Shown here piece by piece: positions 39,500-47,054 of a DNA stretch of 47,054 nucleotides (its first letter is position 1; each line of letters opens with the position of its first letter). The stretch comes from an uncultured Butyrivibrio sp. (GTDB lineage Bacteria > Bacillota > Clostridia > Lachnospirales > Lachnospiraceae), in contig CAJTON010000003.1 of the NCBI GenBank assembly GCA_910577605.1, positions 12,090 to 59,143 of the forward strand. Reading direction: 5' to 3'. Under the pieces are notes generated by a model, which was given only the letters and a program-made list of their open reading frames with translations, made no database searches and was not told the DNA's origin. A program made the position numbers and the translations under genes.

Positions 39500-40876
39500 T
39501 TATTCAAGCGAGGAAGCAAGCTTATACTGATTGCGGCCGTTCTCCTTTGAATAATAAAGCGCTTTGTCCGCCTGCATATAAAGCTCGGAATACTCCTCTA
39601 CGCCCGCGGTGGTAGCAACGCCCACGCTTACCGAAAGACTAACGGACTTGCCCTCGTGTTCAAAATTCATATCCATTTTGGCGCACAAATCAGCCGCAAG
39701 CTTTTCAAGCTCTTCGTCGCTGCCGTATCCGACAATGAATACGGTAAACTCGTCGCCGCCGTATCTTCCGAGATAAGCCCCGTTGAACACCATCCGCATA
39801 ACGCCCGCAAGCGTCTTGAGCGCCTCGTCTCCGGCGAGATGTCCGAGCGAATCGTTGACGTTTTTAAAATTATCCATATCTATAAGAAACAGCGCGCCCT
39901 CCGTCCCGGCAGGCTTCTTTCCGAGGAACTCGTCTACCACTCCGTCGAACGTCCTTCTGTTGTAAAGACCGGTAAGACCGTCGCGCTTCGCTACCGTACT
40001 GATAGCCTCCTTCTCGCGCTTCTCGTCATAAAGCTGCTGAACGAACTTCTTTTTATGCTCCTCGTCATTCTGTATCTTCTGCATGAGTTTTTCATACTCC
40101 GCCTTTAACGCGTTCGCTTTGACAAGATTATTCTTAACTATGTTAAAGGATTCCGCAAGCTGCGCCATCTCATCCTCAGTCTTGAATTTGAGATCCGCCA
40201 TATCACAGTAGCCTTCCTTAAAAATGCCCGCCCATTCACAGACATCCCCGATAGGCTTCGCGATCTTATTTTTAACAAAGACCATGGTATATACCGCCAT
40301 CACGGTAAAGCCTATGAAAAACAGTACCATCAGCACCTGCACAAAAGCGACGCCGCCTTTGAAGCCTTCGTATTTATCTTTGCCTGACTCGGAAAGCGCT
40401 TCATATACGGAGAATATCTTTTCACTGACCCTGCTAATGCTTCCACTCAATGATTCTTTGTATACGTCTCTTATATCCTCTATGTTGTCAGCCGCAAGTA
40501 TGCTGCTGACCGTAGCCGAAATCAGCGCCAGCTCGCCGTTAGCCTCTTCAATGTCATATCTCAAATCGTCTTCAAGCTTAAACCTTACGCTATGTAATTC
40601 CTTAAGATCGTCACGGAATTGCGCAAAAGCATCGGAAACAACTTCGCCGTTTTCCTTCGTATTGTTTTTAACATACCTTTCGACCGCCCCGTTAAAACTG
40701 TTCACGGAGGAATTGATCTTTATGACTCTGTAATAATTCTGCGTGTAAAACTTCATCTGTTTGCTGTAGCCGCCTATGGTATATATAAGCGAGAAAAGAA
40801 AAGCGGCAAACAAAACAAACAGAATAACAAGTACTGCCGTCGTCCTGTATTTAATTGAATGACTTTTTTTATTCAT
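39500..40876 (-). CDS. Membrane-bound diguanylate cyclase (HAMP-GGDEF)
   Basis: 458 residues. TM1 (about 12-34), a helical extracytoplasmic sensor (about 40-170) of the four-helix-bundle type, TM2 (176-200), HAMP domain (about 201-255), coiled-coil, then GGDEF domain (about 290-455) with active motif GGDEF at 373-377 and the helpers DMDNFKNVND and GHLAGDEAL. It would make cyclic di-GMP from two GTP. The usual inhibitory RxxD motif ahead of GGDEF reads VFNG here, so product inhibition at the I-site is probably absent. A good promoter lies upstream. Confidence 0.9.
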   Translation of the reverse strand: MNKKSHSIKYRTTAVLVILFVLFAAFLFSLIYTIGGYSKQMKFYTQNYYRVIKINSSVNSFNGAVERYVKNNTKENGEVVSDAFAQFRDDLKELHSVRFKLEDDLRYDIEEANGELALISATVSSILAADNIEDIRDVYKESLSGSISRVSEKIFSVYEALSESGKDKYEGFKGGVAFVQVLMVLFFIGFTVMAVYTMVFVKNKIAKPIGDVCEWAGIFKEGYCDMADLKFKTEDEMAQLAESFNIVKNNLVKANALKAEYEKLMQKIQNDEEHKKKFVQQLYDEKREKEAISTVAKRDGLTGLYNRRTFDGVVDEFLGKKPAGTEGALFLIDMDNFKNVNDSLGHLAGDEALKTLAGVMRMVFNGAYLGRYGGDEFTVFIVGYGSDEELEKLAADLCAKMDMNFEHEGKSVSLSVSVGVATTAGVEEYSELYMQADKALYYSKENGRNQYKLASSLE

Positions 40877-40946
40877 AGTCTGCTCCTCTGCTTTTCATAT
40901 GCCATATTTGTACTCATAAGCAGGCGATACGCACTTATTTCTTAAT

Positions 40947-40975
40947 ATTATACTACTTTTCACGCCGATACGCAA
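40947..40975 (-). promoter_or_regulatory. Promoter of the diguanylate cyclase gene
   Basis: TTGCGT (40970-40975), 17-bp spacer, TATAAT (40947-40952) on the minus strand. The 8-mer GCGTATCG at the -35 recurs about 35 bp downstream, a possible regulator-binding direct repeat. Confidence 0.7.
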
Positions 40976-41048
40976 CAAAAAATGTTCATTCGTGCCGCAA
41001 ACGCGGCAAGCAGGACTTACCTAAGTCATCTCATGCGACCGCAGGGCA

Positions 41049-41072
41049 ATAATAAGCGTGCGCGCTTATTAT
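41049..41072 (-). other. 10-bp hairpin at the stop codon of the alpha/beta-hydrolase gene
   Basis: Arms ATAATAAGCG and CGCTTATTAT with a 4-nt loop, overlapping the TAA. No T run follows, so if it ends transcription it is a weak terminator; it may protect the mRNA 3' end. Confidence 0.35.
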
Positions 41073-42001
41073 ACATTATCTACAAATCCCGTAAACGCCT
41101 CCCAGAATTCCTCAGGTTTTTCATACATAGCGTCGTATGTGGCGTCCTCTATTACGGTCATCTGCTTACACGGCGCCGAAAGCTGCTCCATATAGTCAGC
41201 GGCGGTCTTATACGGGTACTGGTAATCCCAGTTACCGGTTATGAACATCATAGGGACTTCATATGCTTTATCCTCGTCAAAAAGATTGACGCCCCTCATA
41301 TATTCGTTGAGCTTATAGCTTATTTTGGGACCGCTCATAAGGATCCTGAGATCCACCATGTCATAAAGCGGATTTGTGGGGATCTTTTTCATAAGGAGCT
41401 TATCAGTTCCGCTCGCGATATTGTATTTGCCCAGAAGCACATTGAGCTTGGTGATCTGTTTTTTGGTCAGTCTTTCTCTCGCAAACGTCCCTCCGGTAGC
41501 TTCTGAAAGCTTATCTATCGTCTTAACGTCTCTTTTGCTGCCCGCCAAAAGTGCAAGCTCTTTAACCCTTGCGCATCTTGTTTTCGCTATATTCACCATA
41601 TCGACTATCTGGCTGTTTCCTATGTATCCCGCGATAAATCGGGGATTTTCCCGGACGTAGCGTATTGCGGGAATCGTTCCCCAGTTATGCGCCATTATAA
41701 ATATCTTCTTTCCGTAGCGTTCATGCAGCATACGGACTATCGCGTCAAGATCGCTGTAAATGTCCTCATACGTCACAAGTCCGTCGGGGCTTTTGTAATA
41801 GGTCCTGCCCGCGCCTCTCTGGTCGTAAAATATCCAGTTGTAAAACTTCTCTGTATACCCCGCTATTTCCCATCCCACAAGAGATTCCGCAAGTCCCGGA
41901 CCTCCATGGACATACAGTATCACAGGCTTTTCAAAATCCGTCTCATATTCTATAAAAAAATGTCCGGTTCCGTTTATATCAATATATTCCGTCTTTTCCA
42001 T
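41069..42001 (-). CDS. Alpha/beta-hydrolase fold protein (prolyl-aminopeptidase-like), probable pseudoenzyme
   Basis: 310 residues from the ATG at 41999-42001, with GAGGTGA upstream. The fold is clear: VILYVHGGPGLAES (oxyanion HGGPG at 32-36), WIFYDQRGAGRTYYKSPDG, ITGNWDYQYP (acid Asp259). But the nucleophile elbow reads AHNWGT: the position of the catalytic Ser is Asn106. The His position (xxAGH...EKPEEF in relatives) reads DATY...EKPEEF: Tyr289. Ser and His of the triad are therefore both missing, each by a change reachable with one base substitution. The reading frame is intact and the rest well conserved, suggesting a binding or regulatory role rather than decay. Confidence 0.8.
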   Translation of the reverse strand: MEKTEYIDINGTGHFFIEYETDFEKPVILYVHGGPGLAESLVGWEIAGYTEKFYNWIFYDQRGAGRTYYKSPDGLVTYEDIYSDLDAIVRMLHERYGKKIFIMAHNWGTIPAIRYVRENPRFIAGYIGNSQIVDMVNIAKTRCARVKELALLAGSKRDVKTIDKLSEATGGTFARERLTKKQITKLNVLLGKYNIASGTDKLLMKKIPTNPLYDMVDLRILMSGPKISYKLNEYMRGVNLFDEDKAYEVPMMFITGNWDYQYPYKTAADYMEQLSAPCKQMTVIEDATYDAMYEKPEEFWEAFTGFVDNV

Positions 42002-42187
42002 TGAAATCACCTCGCAAAAATCCGCTTTTCCTAACGATTTTATCACAGCGCGCGGAATAATTCATTATTTTTTCAGAAAAATTATAAATATTTTATTTAC
42101 TGTTCATATTTTCGACGCATTTAAGGTTTATTATGAACATGTACCAAACATTAAGGAAAAGATTATCCTTTTTCTTCATTCCTATCC

Positions 42188-42213
42188 GGCGGCCTTATGC
42201 AATTAAGGTCGCC
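42188..42213 (+). promoter_or_regulatory. Hairpin leader upstream of the solute-binding protein gene
   Basis: Arms GGCGGCCTTA and TAAGGTCGCC (one G-T pair, otherwise perfect) with a 6-nt loop, followed by a T-rich tract (CTCCTTTAGTTTATTTT). This has the form of an attenuator or terminator 40 bp ahead of the ATG at 42252. The upstream 140 bp is AT-rich with no clear promoter; a 7-bp inverted repeat GTTCATA/TATGAAC lies at about 42102-42138. Confidence 0.5.
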
Positions 42214-42251
42214 CTCCTTTAGTTTATTTTACACCCGGAGGTTTATATATT

Positions 42252-43934
42252 ATGAAAATAAATAAACGCATTGCAGCTGCTGTCGCGGCGGCCGCCGTTA
42301 CTATTACGGCGTTTACCGGATGCGCTTTTTCCGATAAGACTGACGACAAAACGGTCTCGCTGACAGTCTACGACCAAAGCAGCGTTTTTTCGGGGGAAAT
42401 GACAGGATGGTTCGCCGAGGTATTAAAGGACAGGCTTAATGTGAAGCTTAATTTCCGCACCTCTTCCGACCAGGCCTTCAACGCTTATGTCGAGGCCGGA
42501 TCGCTCGGAGACGTCATTGTTTTCAACAACGAATCAAGTTACCGGACCGCCAAGGACGCCGGACTTCTTATGGACTGGGAACAGAGCGGTCTTTTGGAGA
42601 ATCACGGTCAGTATCTGGAAGCAAATTATAAGGAAGCGCTTGACAAAAACAGGAAGCTTGATCCCGACGGAAGGATTTACGGGATCTACGGCAACATATG
42701 CAAGGACGTGGAAGGACACGAGGACTTCTACAACTGCTTTTATATCCGTTGGGATCTGTACTCAAAGCTGGGATGTCCTGAGATAAATACGCTTGAGGAT
42801 TTTGAAGCAGTGCTTGAGGATATGGTAAAGCTTGCCTCAGAGGATTCGGATTCAAAGATATACGGAATATCCTCATTCAGCACTTGGGACGACACCATGC
42901 TTGACATGGTGCGCTCAACCGCCGCGCTCTACGGCTACACCGACTTCGGCTTCGGAATGTACAATCCCTCGCTCGGTTCGTACGAACCCTGCATTGACGA
43001 GGACGGAATTTATGTGCGGTGCCTCAGATTCTACAATTCGCTGTACCGCGCCGGACTTCTGGACCCTTCCTCGGAATCGCAGACATACACCATGGCGCAG
43101 AAGGATTACGGCTCGGGCAAAGCCGTCATGGGAATGTACAAATATATAACCGACCCTTACAACACTACGGCAAGACTTTCCAAAGGCAAGTACATGGTTC
43201 CTGTTGTGGCGGAGGATTTCAGTAATATAGCCGACGAATACAGCCCTTACGGGCATAACGCCATATGGAGCGTTTCCTCCAAATGTCAGAATCCCGAACT
43301 TGCCATGCAGCTTATAAACTGGCTCTACACCCCCGAAGGCGTGCTTACCAATCTTTACGGTCCCAAGGACGTAACATGGACTTACGACGGTTCGGGCGCT
43401 CCGTATATAACCGAGTTCGGATACGCCTGCCTTGATGACGACAGCACTGAGATGCCGGAGGGCTACACCGGAGCGTACAACACCGGCTATTCCATGTTCG
43501 GCAGTATGTGCCTTTCTCCCGATTCGGCATTTGACAAGACAGGAAACTCATACAACCTTATCACATGGGAATCTGTCAAAAACAGCACATGGTACTCAGA
43601 AAATACCGGACGGTTTGAAGAAGCGATAAGCGACTGGAAAAAACACACGGGCGCCCAGAGCACCGACGAATATATTGAAAAAAACGGCTTCACTATACTC
43701 CCAGCTTCGGACTTCATATCCGACGAGCTGCCTTCCGATCTCTTTCTAACTAACAGCGAGCTGTCCGGTGACATATGCACCAACTCGTGGCTCGCGATAT
43801 ACGCCGCAACCGATGAAGAATTTGACGACGCGGTCAAGAAAATGCAGGAGGCATGCACATCAAGAAGCTCCTACAACCAAATAATGGACTTCTATGAAAG
43901 CATGATAGACAAATACGAGGAATCTGTACAATAG
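42252..43934 (+). CDS. Extracellular solute-binding lipoprotein (carbohydrate-type), orphan
   Basis: 560 residues. Type II signal peptide with ITAFTGC lipobox (Cys at about 24). Family 1 (SBP_bac_1) type features: WFAEVLKDRLNVKLNF, AGSLGDVIVFNN, RIYGIYGNICKD, MYKYITDPYN and WLYTPEGVLTNLYG. It should bind a sugar or oligosaccharide outside the cell. No permease or ATPase is encoded next to it, so it is an orphan or works with a distant transporter. GGAGG lies ten bases ahead of the ATG. A strong terminator follows the stop. Confidence 0.85.
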   Translation: MKINKRIAAAVAAAAVTITAFTGCAFSDKTDDKTVSLTVYDQSSVFSGEMTGWFAEVLKDRLNVKLNFRTSSDQAFNAYVEAGSLGDVIVFNNESSYRTAKDAGLLMDWEQSGLLENHGQYLEANYKEALDKNRKLDPDGRIYGIYGNICKDVEGHEDFYNCFYIRWDLYSKLGCPEINTLEDFEAVLEDMVKLASEDSDSKIYGISSFSTWDDTMLDMVRSTAALYGYTDFGFGMYNPSLGSYEPCIDEDGIYVRCLRFYNSLYRAGLLDPSSESQTYTMAQKDYGSGKAVMGMYKYITDPYNTTARLSKGKYMVPVVAEDFSNIADEYSPYGHNAIWSVSSKCQNPELAMQLINWLYTPEGVLTNLYGPKDVTWTYDGSGAPYITEFGYACLDDDSTEMPEGYTGAYNTGYSMFGSMCLSPDSAFDKTGNSYNLITWESVKNSTWYSENTGRFEEAISDWKKHTGAQSTDEYIEKNGFTILPASDFISDELPSDLFLTNSELSGDICTNSWLAIYAATDEEFDDAVKKMQEACTSRSSYNQIMDFYESMIDKYEESVQ

Positions 43935-43939
43935 AAACA

Positions 43940-43980
43940 AAGCCCCCGGAGCTTCCGCGGCTCCGGGGCTTAAATATTTT
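43940..43980. terminator. GC-rich bidirectional terminator between convergent genes
   Basis: Stem AAGCCCC(C)GGAGC / GCTCCGGGGCTT (one bulged C) with a 6-nt loop, then TTAAATATTTT. It ends the solute-binding gene (plus) and, from the other side, the Mrr-like gene (minus). Confidence 0.8.
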
Positions 43981-43985
43981 CCGCC

Positions 43986-44441
43986 TTATTTTCTGAAATA
44001 GAACCAGTACGCGGCGGCTGCCGCCGCCAGAAGCAAAAGCACGGCGATAACCACAAATATTGCTCTGTGATGTTTTACCTCCTCCACCTTGTCCTCAAGA
44101 TTCTCAGAAACGCTTATCGTAAGTCTGTCAACGGTGTTACGGTCCCACAGAAGGATCCCCGCAGCCTCGCCCTTTTTCTTCGCGGAAGAAAGGAACGAGC
44201 TATTAGTCACAAACACTGCCTTATCGTAACCGGAGGAAGCCTTTTCAAGCTCTTCAACTGCCTTTTCACCTATCGCATCTATATCATAACGGCATTTAAA
44301 ACAATATTTTTCCCCGTCCTTTTCGGCGGTAATGTCAATGTTTTTGGACTGATCCCCAGTTTCTTCAACATTCGTGTAACCAAGACCGTTCAACAGCTTT
44401 ACCACGATGGGCACGAAATTATTTTTGTCGTTAATAATCAT
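43986..44441 (-). CDS. Membrane-anchored Mrr-like (PD-(D/E)XK fold) protein with altered active site
   Basis: 151 residues: N-terminal Mrr/restriction-endonuclease-like domain (FVPIVVKLLNGLGYTNVEET, NIDITAEKDGEKYCF, AVFVTNSSFLSSAKKKGEAA, LLWDRNTVDRL) followed by a single C-terminal TM at about 127-148. The fold's catalytic set is D...(E/Q)xK. Asp36 is present in NIDIT, but the QxK site reads KCR (49-51), so the catalytic Lys is Arg. Nuclease activity is therefore doubtful. ATG with GAGGAGG upstream. Single-gene unit; possible role at the membrane unknown. Confidence 0.7.
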   Translation of the reverse strand: MIINDKNNFVPIVVKLLNGLGYTNVEETGDQSKNIDITAEKDGEKYCFKCRYDIDAIGEKAVEELEKASSGYDKAVFVTNSSFLSSAKKKGEAAGILLWDRNTVDRLTISVSENLEDKVEEVKHHRAIFVVIAVLLLLAAAAAAYWFYFRK

Positions 44442-44561
44442 TTTAACCTCCTCGTATCCGTATCAGGGTATCCTCACCCGAATTTATTATATGGCATATT
44501 TTCAGCATAACACATATTTTTCATTTCGTCACTATTTTTATGCGCAGGAAATTCATGGTCG

Positions 44562-44621
44562 GAAATTCTTTATATTGACTATAAGGTTCTTTCACGCTAA
44601 AATAATCTTATAAAGAATTTC
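44562..44621. repeat. Perfect 13-bp inverted repeat flanking a promoter
   Basis: Left arm GAAATTCTTTATA (44562-44574) and right arm TATAAAGAATTTC (44609-44621) are exact inverted copies 34 bp apart; the promoter hexamers at 44575-44603 lie exactly between them. The right arm is in the 5' untranslated region, the left arm is upstream of the -35. Confidence 0.85.
44575..44603 (+). promoter_or_regulatory. Promoter of the cNMP-binding protein gene
   Basis: TTGACT (44575-44580), 17-bp spacer, TAAAAT (44598-44603). The ATG is 31 bp downstream of the -10, so the 5' untranslated region is very short. Confidence 0.75.
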
Positions 44622-44633
44622 GGAGGCATATCT

Positions 44634-46667
44634 ATGGCTGCAAACAATAATCTTATGGAATTAAAAGCCGGCAAACTGCTTATGAACAACGGCGGCGATA
44701 TCGAATATATTTATCTTGTTATCAAAGGAAAGCTTACCGCTTACGCGGCATACGGCAATTATATCATGGGACCCGGCTCGATAGCCGGAGCCGTCGACGG
44801 ATACTACGGCATAGGAATATACAATTATGTGGCGTCCGAGGATTGTATGCTTGAACGCATTCCCTATACCGGAGTGAACGATATCACGGCATTGTGTGAA
44901 AAATACCGCGACAAATCCGGAAAGCTCGTTTCGGTTTCCTCAAGATTTGTTTCACAGCTTATAAACACATACCTCTCGCTTATCGTAAGATGCCGTAAAA
45001 GCGACGCTTCTTTCTCTCCCGACAGCCGCGTCGCTAAATGGGAGCTTGAAAAATACAACGGTTTCCCCACCATTCCCACGGAGGTCGCGGAACGCTACTT
45101 CACGTCTAATTCAGCGGTTGCCGCCGCAGAAATCGCGGCGTCCGCGCGCTTCGCAACCGTAATAAACGACGCCTGTCTTCAGATGGCGGCGTATCTGGGC
45201 ATAGACCTTGATTATGTCGAACCGGAGCCGGAGCCCGAACCCGAACCTGTGGTTGACGATATAGTTATTTCCGACAGCTACGACGGTTATGCCGATTCGA
45301 CCATACTTACTCAGCTCAAAGGCTCGCTTGCCAAGATCATCGCCTACTCCCAGATGGACGAGGAAGACGCGGAGGCTTACACCGCTCTTATAAAGCAGTT
45401 TAAAGGGTGCTCCAACAAGACCGGTACGGACGACGCCGCGCGCAGGCTCCGCAAAGAGATCACCGACGGTTTCTATAAACTGTATCACAAAGTATTTATG
45501 AAAACTCTGGATGATCAGAACATACCTAATTACATCAATATGTTTCTGAATTTCGGCTATATAGACGAGGAACTTGTCAAGCCTTCCGACTGCGTCGCTC
45601 TTTACAAGGCTTCTCACGAAATAGACGAACTTTTTTCAAACGAACATATATACACTATTTACAGATGGCTCAGGCTTATATACAACGAGGAAAAAACGCC
45701 CTCACGAAACAGTCTGGACCAGAACTACGAGGATTATGTAAGAGAACAGGCGCGTTTAGGCAAGCTTGACCCTAAGGAGGCTATGGCTGACCGCGAGGCG
45801 AAGCTTGATTTTGAGATCCAGAATATGTTTACGCACGCCAACAAAATGGCATGCGGTCACATAAGCTCCTTTGTACCCATTCTCACTGAGGAAACCATGC
45901 TCAAGCCTGCCGACTCGATGTTCACGACTACCGCTTCGGTAATGAAAACGGTCAACGACACAAGAGAGGTCGATTATTCGCTTTTCTACCGCTCCACCGT
46001 ATATACCAACGAGAAGCTCGGCATCACAAGAGAATTCATATACACTGAAGTCATACCTGATTTCATTCTTATGCCGTGCGTGGGAACATACGGTGTAATG
46101 TGGCAGGAGATCGAAGGCCGCAACAGACTTTCGCCCGCCCGTTGTATGCTGCCCATACTTTGCTCGGCAAAGCTTGATTCCATCATGCTCAATCTTTTCG
46201 GACGCTTCAGGTGGGAGCTTTGCAAGAGGATACAGGGACAGTACTGGAACGTGCTCGCGGAGAAATCACTTACTTCGGAATATTACGACTACCTTCAGTT
46301 TTATAAGAAAAACCATGAGCTTACGGAGGCTTCCAAGGAGAAGATAAAGTCCGCCCTCACTGCCTGCCGCAACAATTACAGTCTTGTTTTCGCGAAGGAT
46401 TACGAACAGTGGGTACTGTACGAATCGTCAGGTTCAAGCAGGCTTAACAAAGTCGCGAGGCTGATATTCGCAAAATACTGTCCTTTCAACAAGATAATCC
46501 GTCAGAACCTTCAGGCTAATCCCGCCTACACAAAGGATTTTGAAATGTTTGAACGTCAGCGACACCCTCAGAAGAAGAGGATCGACACGCTTTGCCGTAC
46601 CTTTGAGGCAAAGGGAATCGAAATTCCACAGGAGATCCTGGACGTAAAAGAATATCTTTCAAGGTAA
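44634..46667 (+). CDS. Large cyclic-nucleotide-binding-fold protein of unknown function
   Basis: 677 residues, soluble, GGAGG upstream. Residues about 1-125 have the cNMP-binding (CRP-like) beta-barrel pattern: LMELKAGKLLMNNGGDIEYI, YLVIKGKLTAY, MGPGSIAGAVDGYYGIGIYN, YVASEDCMLERIP. A Glu-Pro run (about 200-210) links this to a C-terminal about 460-residue region of helices (FYKLYHKVFMKTLDDQNIPN, FSNEHIYTIYRWLRLIYNEE, RNRLSPARCMLPILC, RRWELCKR-type basic helix) with no domain I know. No HTH follows the cNMP fold, so it is not an ordinary CRP regulator. The canonical cAMP-contacting RxSA motif is not seen. Monocistronic, bounded by an inverted-repeat promoter and a terminator. Confidence 0.75.
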   Translation: MAANNNLMELKAGKLLMNNGGDIEYIYLVIKGKLTAYAAYGNYIMGPGSIAGAVDGYYGIGIYNYVASEDCMLERIPYTGVNDITALCEKYRDKSGKLVSVSSRFVSQLINTYLSLIVRCRKSDASFSPDSRVAKWELEKYNGFPTIPTEVAERYFTSNSAVAAAEIAASARFATVINDACLQMAAYLGIDLDYVEPEPEPEPEPVVDDIVISDSYDGYADSTILTQLKGSLAKIIAYSQMDEEDAEAYTALIKQFKGCSNKTGTDDAARRLRKEITDGFYKLYHKVFMKTLDDQNIPNYINMFLNFGYIDEELVKPSDCVALYKASHEIDELFSNEHIYTIYRWLRLIYNEEKTPSRNSLDQNYEDYVREQARLGKLDPKEAMADREAKLDFEIQNMFTHANKMACGHISSFVPILTEETMLKPADSMFTTTASVMKTVNDTREVDYSLFYRSTVYTNEKLGITREFIYTEVIPDFILMPCVGTYGVMWQEIEGRNRLSPARCMLPILCSAKLDSIMLNLFGRFRWELCKRIQGQYWNVLAEKSLTSEYYDYLQFYKKNHELTEASKEKIKSALTACRNNYSLVFAKDYEQWVLYESSGSSRLNKVARLIFAKYCPFNKIIRQNLQANPAYTKDFEMFERQRHPQKKRIDTLCRTFEAKGIEIPQEILDVKEYLSR

Positions 46668-46681
46668 AAGCATACCATGCA

Positions 46682-46722
46682 GAAAGCGGCTCCGCAGTTA
46701 AAAGGCGGCAGCCGCTTTCTTA
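46682..46722 (+). terminator. Terminator after the cNMP-protein gene
   Basis: Perfect 10-bp outer arms GAAAGCGGCT/AGCCGCTTTC, with an inner CCGC/GCGG stem, then TTACTT. The T run is short. Confidence 0.65.
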
Positions 46723-46801
46723 CTTCTGCAATTTCATACATCGGCTTTCGGCTGTGCTTAACCGCAGAGAACGCCGAAACCATAAGAGAAACCGTACACC
46801 A

Positions 46802-47053
46802 TTATGTAACCTTGTACTGTCCCGCCTGAACCCTCCACATCTGTGCGTATTTTCCCCCCAAGGCAAGCAGACCGGAATGGGTTCCCTCTTCAATTATCCT
46901 TCCGTTTTCAAGCATATATATCCTGTCCGCTATGCGAGTTGTCGAAAGGCGGTGCGAAATGAACGCCACCGATTTGTTTTCCGCCGCCGTAAGCATTGAG
47001 CGGTTAAGATGATACTCCGCTATCGGATCAAGTGCTGAAGACGGCTCGTCGAG
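46802..47053 (-). CDS. ABC exporter ATP-binding subunit, C-terminal fragment (runs off right edge)
   Basis: 84 codons of the C-terminus are present; the frame is open to the window edge. Shows Walker B and D-loop LDEPSSALDP, the H-loop FISHRLSTTRIADRIYML and the typical tail ENGRIIEEGTHSGLLALGGK. This is the nucleotide-binding domain of a fused or stand-alone type I ABC exporter (MsbA/LmrA-like). Stop TAA at 46802-46804. N-terminal membrane part lies beyond the window. Confidence 0.85.
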   Translation of the reverse strand, partial: LDEPSSALDPIAEYHLNRSMLTAAENKSVAFISHRLSTTRIADRIYMLENGRIIEEGTHSGLLALGGKYAQMWRVQAGQYKVT

Positions 47054-47054
47054 T

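Noticed and set aside
41069..42001. Functional prolyl iminopeptidase annotation
   Set aside because: Overall similarity fits, but the Ser and His needed for catalysis are replaced by Asn and Tyr.
44562..44621. Classical invertible promoter (inverton)
   Set aside because: Not asserted as such: only 34 bp lie between the repeats, shorter than segments known to be inverted by tyrosine or serine recombinases, and no recombinase is encoded nearby.

Overview
The window looks like low-to-mid GC Clostridia (Bacillota, probably a gut Oscillospiraceae/Ruminococcaceae- or Lachnospiraceae-type organism). Nearly every gene has an AGGAGG-type ribosome binding site. There is a sortase-type surface adhesin, a GntR/YtrA-controlled ABC system with a textbook operator, a TM1266-type hydrogenase-associated regulator, and an integrated conjugative element of the kind common in Clostridia. 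No rRNA, tRNA or CRISPR array was recognised.

Region 1 (1 to about 19,900, almost all minus strand) is one arm of an integrative conjugative element (ICE). Read in the direction of transcription, from right to left, it holds: parA-parB; a cluster of small accessory genes around a C5 DNA methyltransferase (DUF6618-like, XF1762, YopX, PAPS-reductase-like); three tandem winged-helix proteins, the last with a DUF6017-type C-terminus; a small membrane protein; a Pro/Thr-linker lipoprotein; a 1,509-residue thioester/Cna-B surface adhesin; a DUF5688 protein; a DpnD/PcfM-YodL fusion; two ICE hypotheticals; an ArdC antirestriction metallopeptidase fused to a P-loop domain; and the first codons of topoisomerase III at the left edge. 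Relaxase, coupling protein, type IV secretion genes and integrase are not seen and presumably lie to the left. Genes overlap by ATGA or short overlaps, so they are read as a few long operons punctuated by hairpins at about 3.6-3.8, 9.5 and 19.8 kb.

Region 2 (about 19,900 to 47,054) reads as chromosome. It has a small ORF of unknown function next to the ICE end, an MMPL transporter with a YhgE-like secreted partner, and an operon GntR - ABC ATPase - permease - TetR with a YtrA-type operator. A five-gene operon follows (NatA-NatB-HAD-TldD-TldE), then a divergent plus-strand operon of a TM1266-family regulator and a complete three-part ABC importer. Next come YfhO, a HAMP-GGDEF diguanylate cyclase, an alpha/beta-hydrolase whose catalytic Ser and His are both substituted, and an orphan extracellular solute-binding lipoprotein. 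The region ends with a membrane-anchored Mrr-like protein, a large cyclic-nucleotide-binding-fold protein behind a promoter bracketed by a perfect 13-bp inverted repeat, and the 3' end of an ABC exporter.

The largest non-coding stretches are 33,647-33,940, 42,002-42,251 and 3,571-3,809, all under 300 bp; each has promoter or hairpin signals, listed below. The most interesting signals are the adhesin's amplified repeats and their hairpin-gated expression, missing residues at conserved motifs of the ICE methyltransferase and P-loop protein, the leader upstream of the YodL gene, the alpha/beta-hydrolase pseudoenzyme, the inverted repeat around the cNMP-protein promoter, and the TM1266-importer operon.
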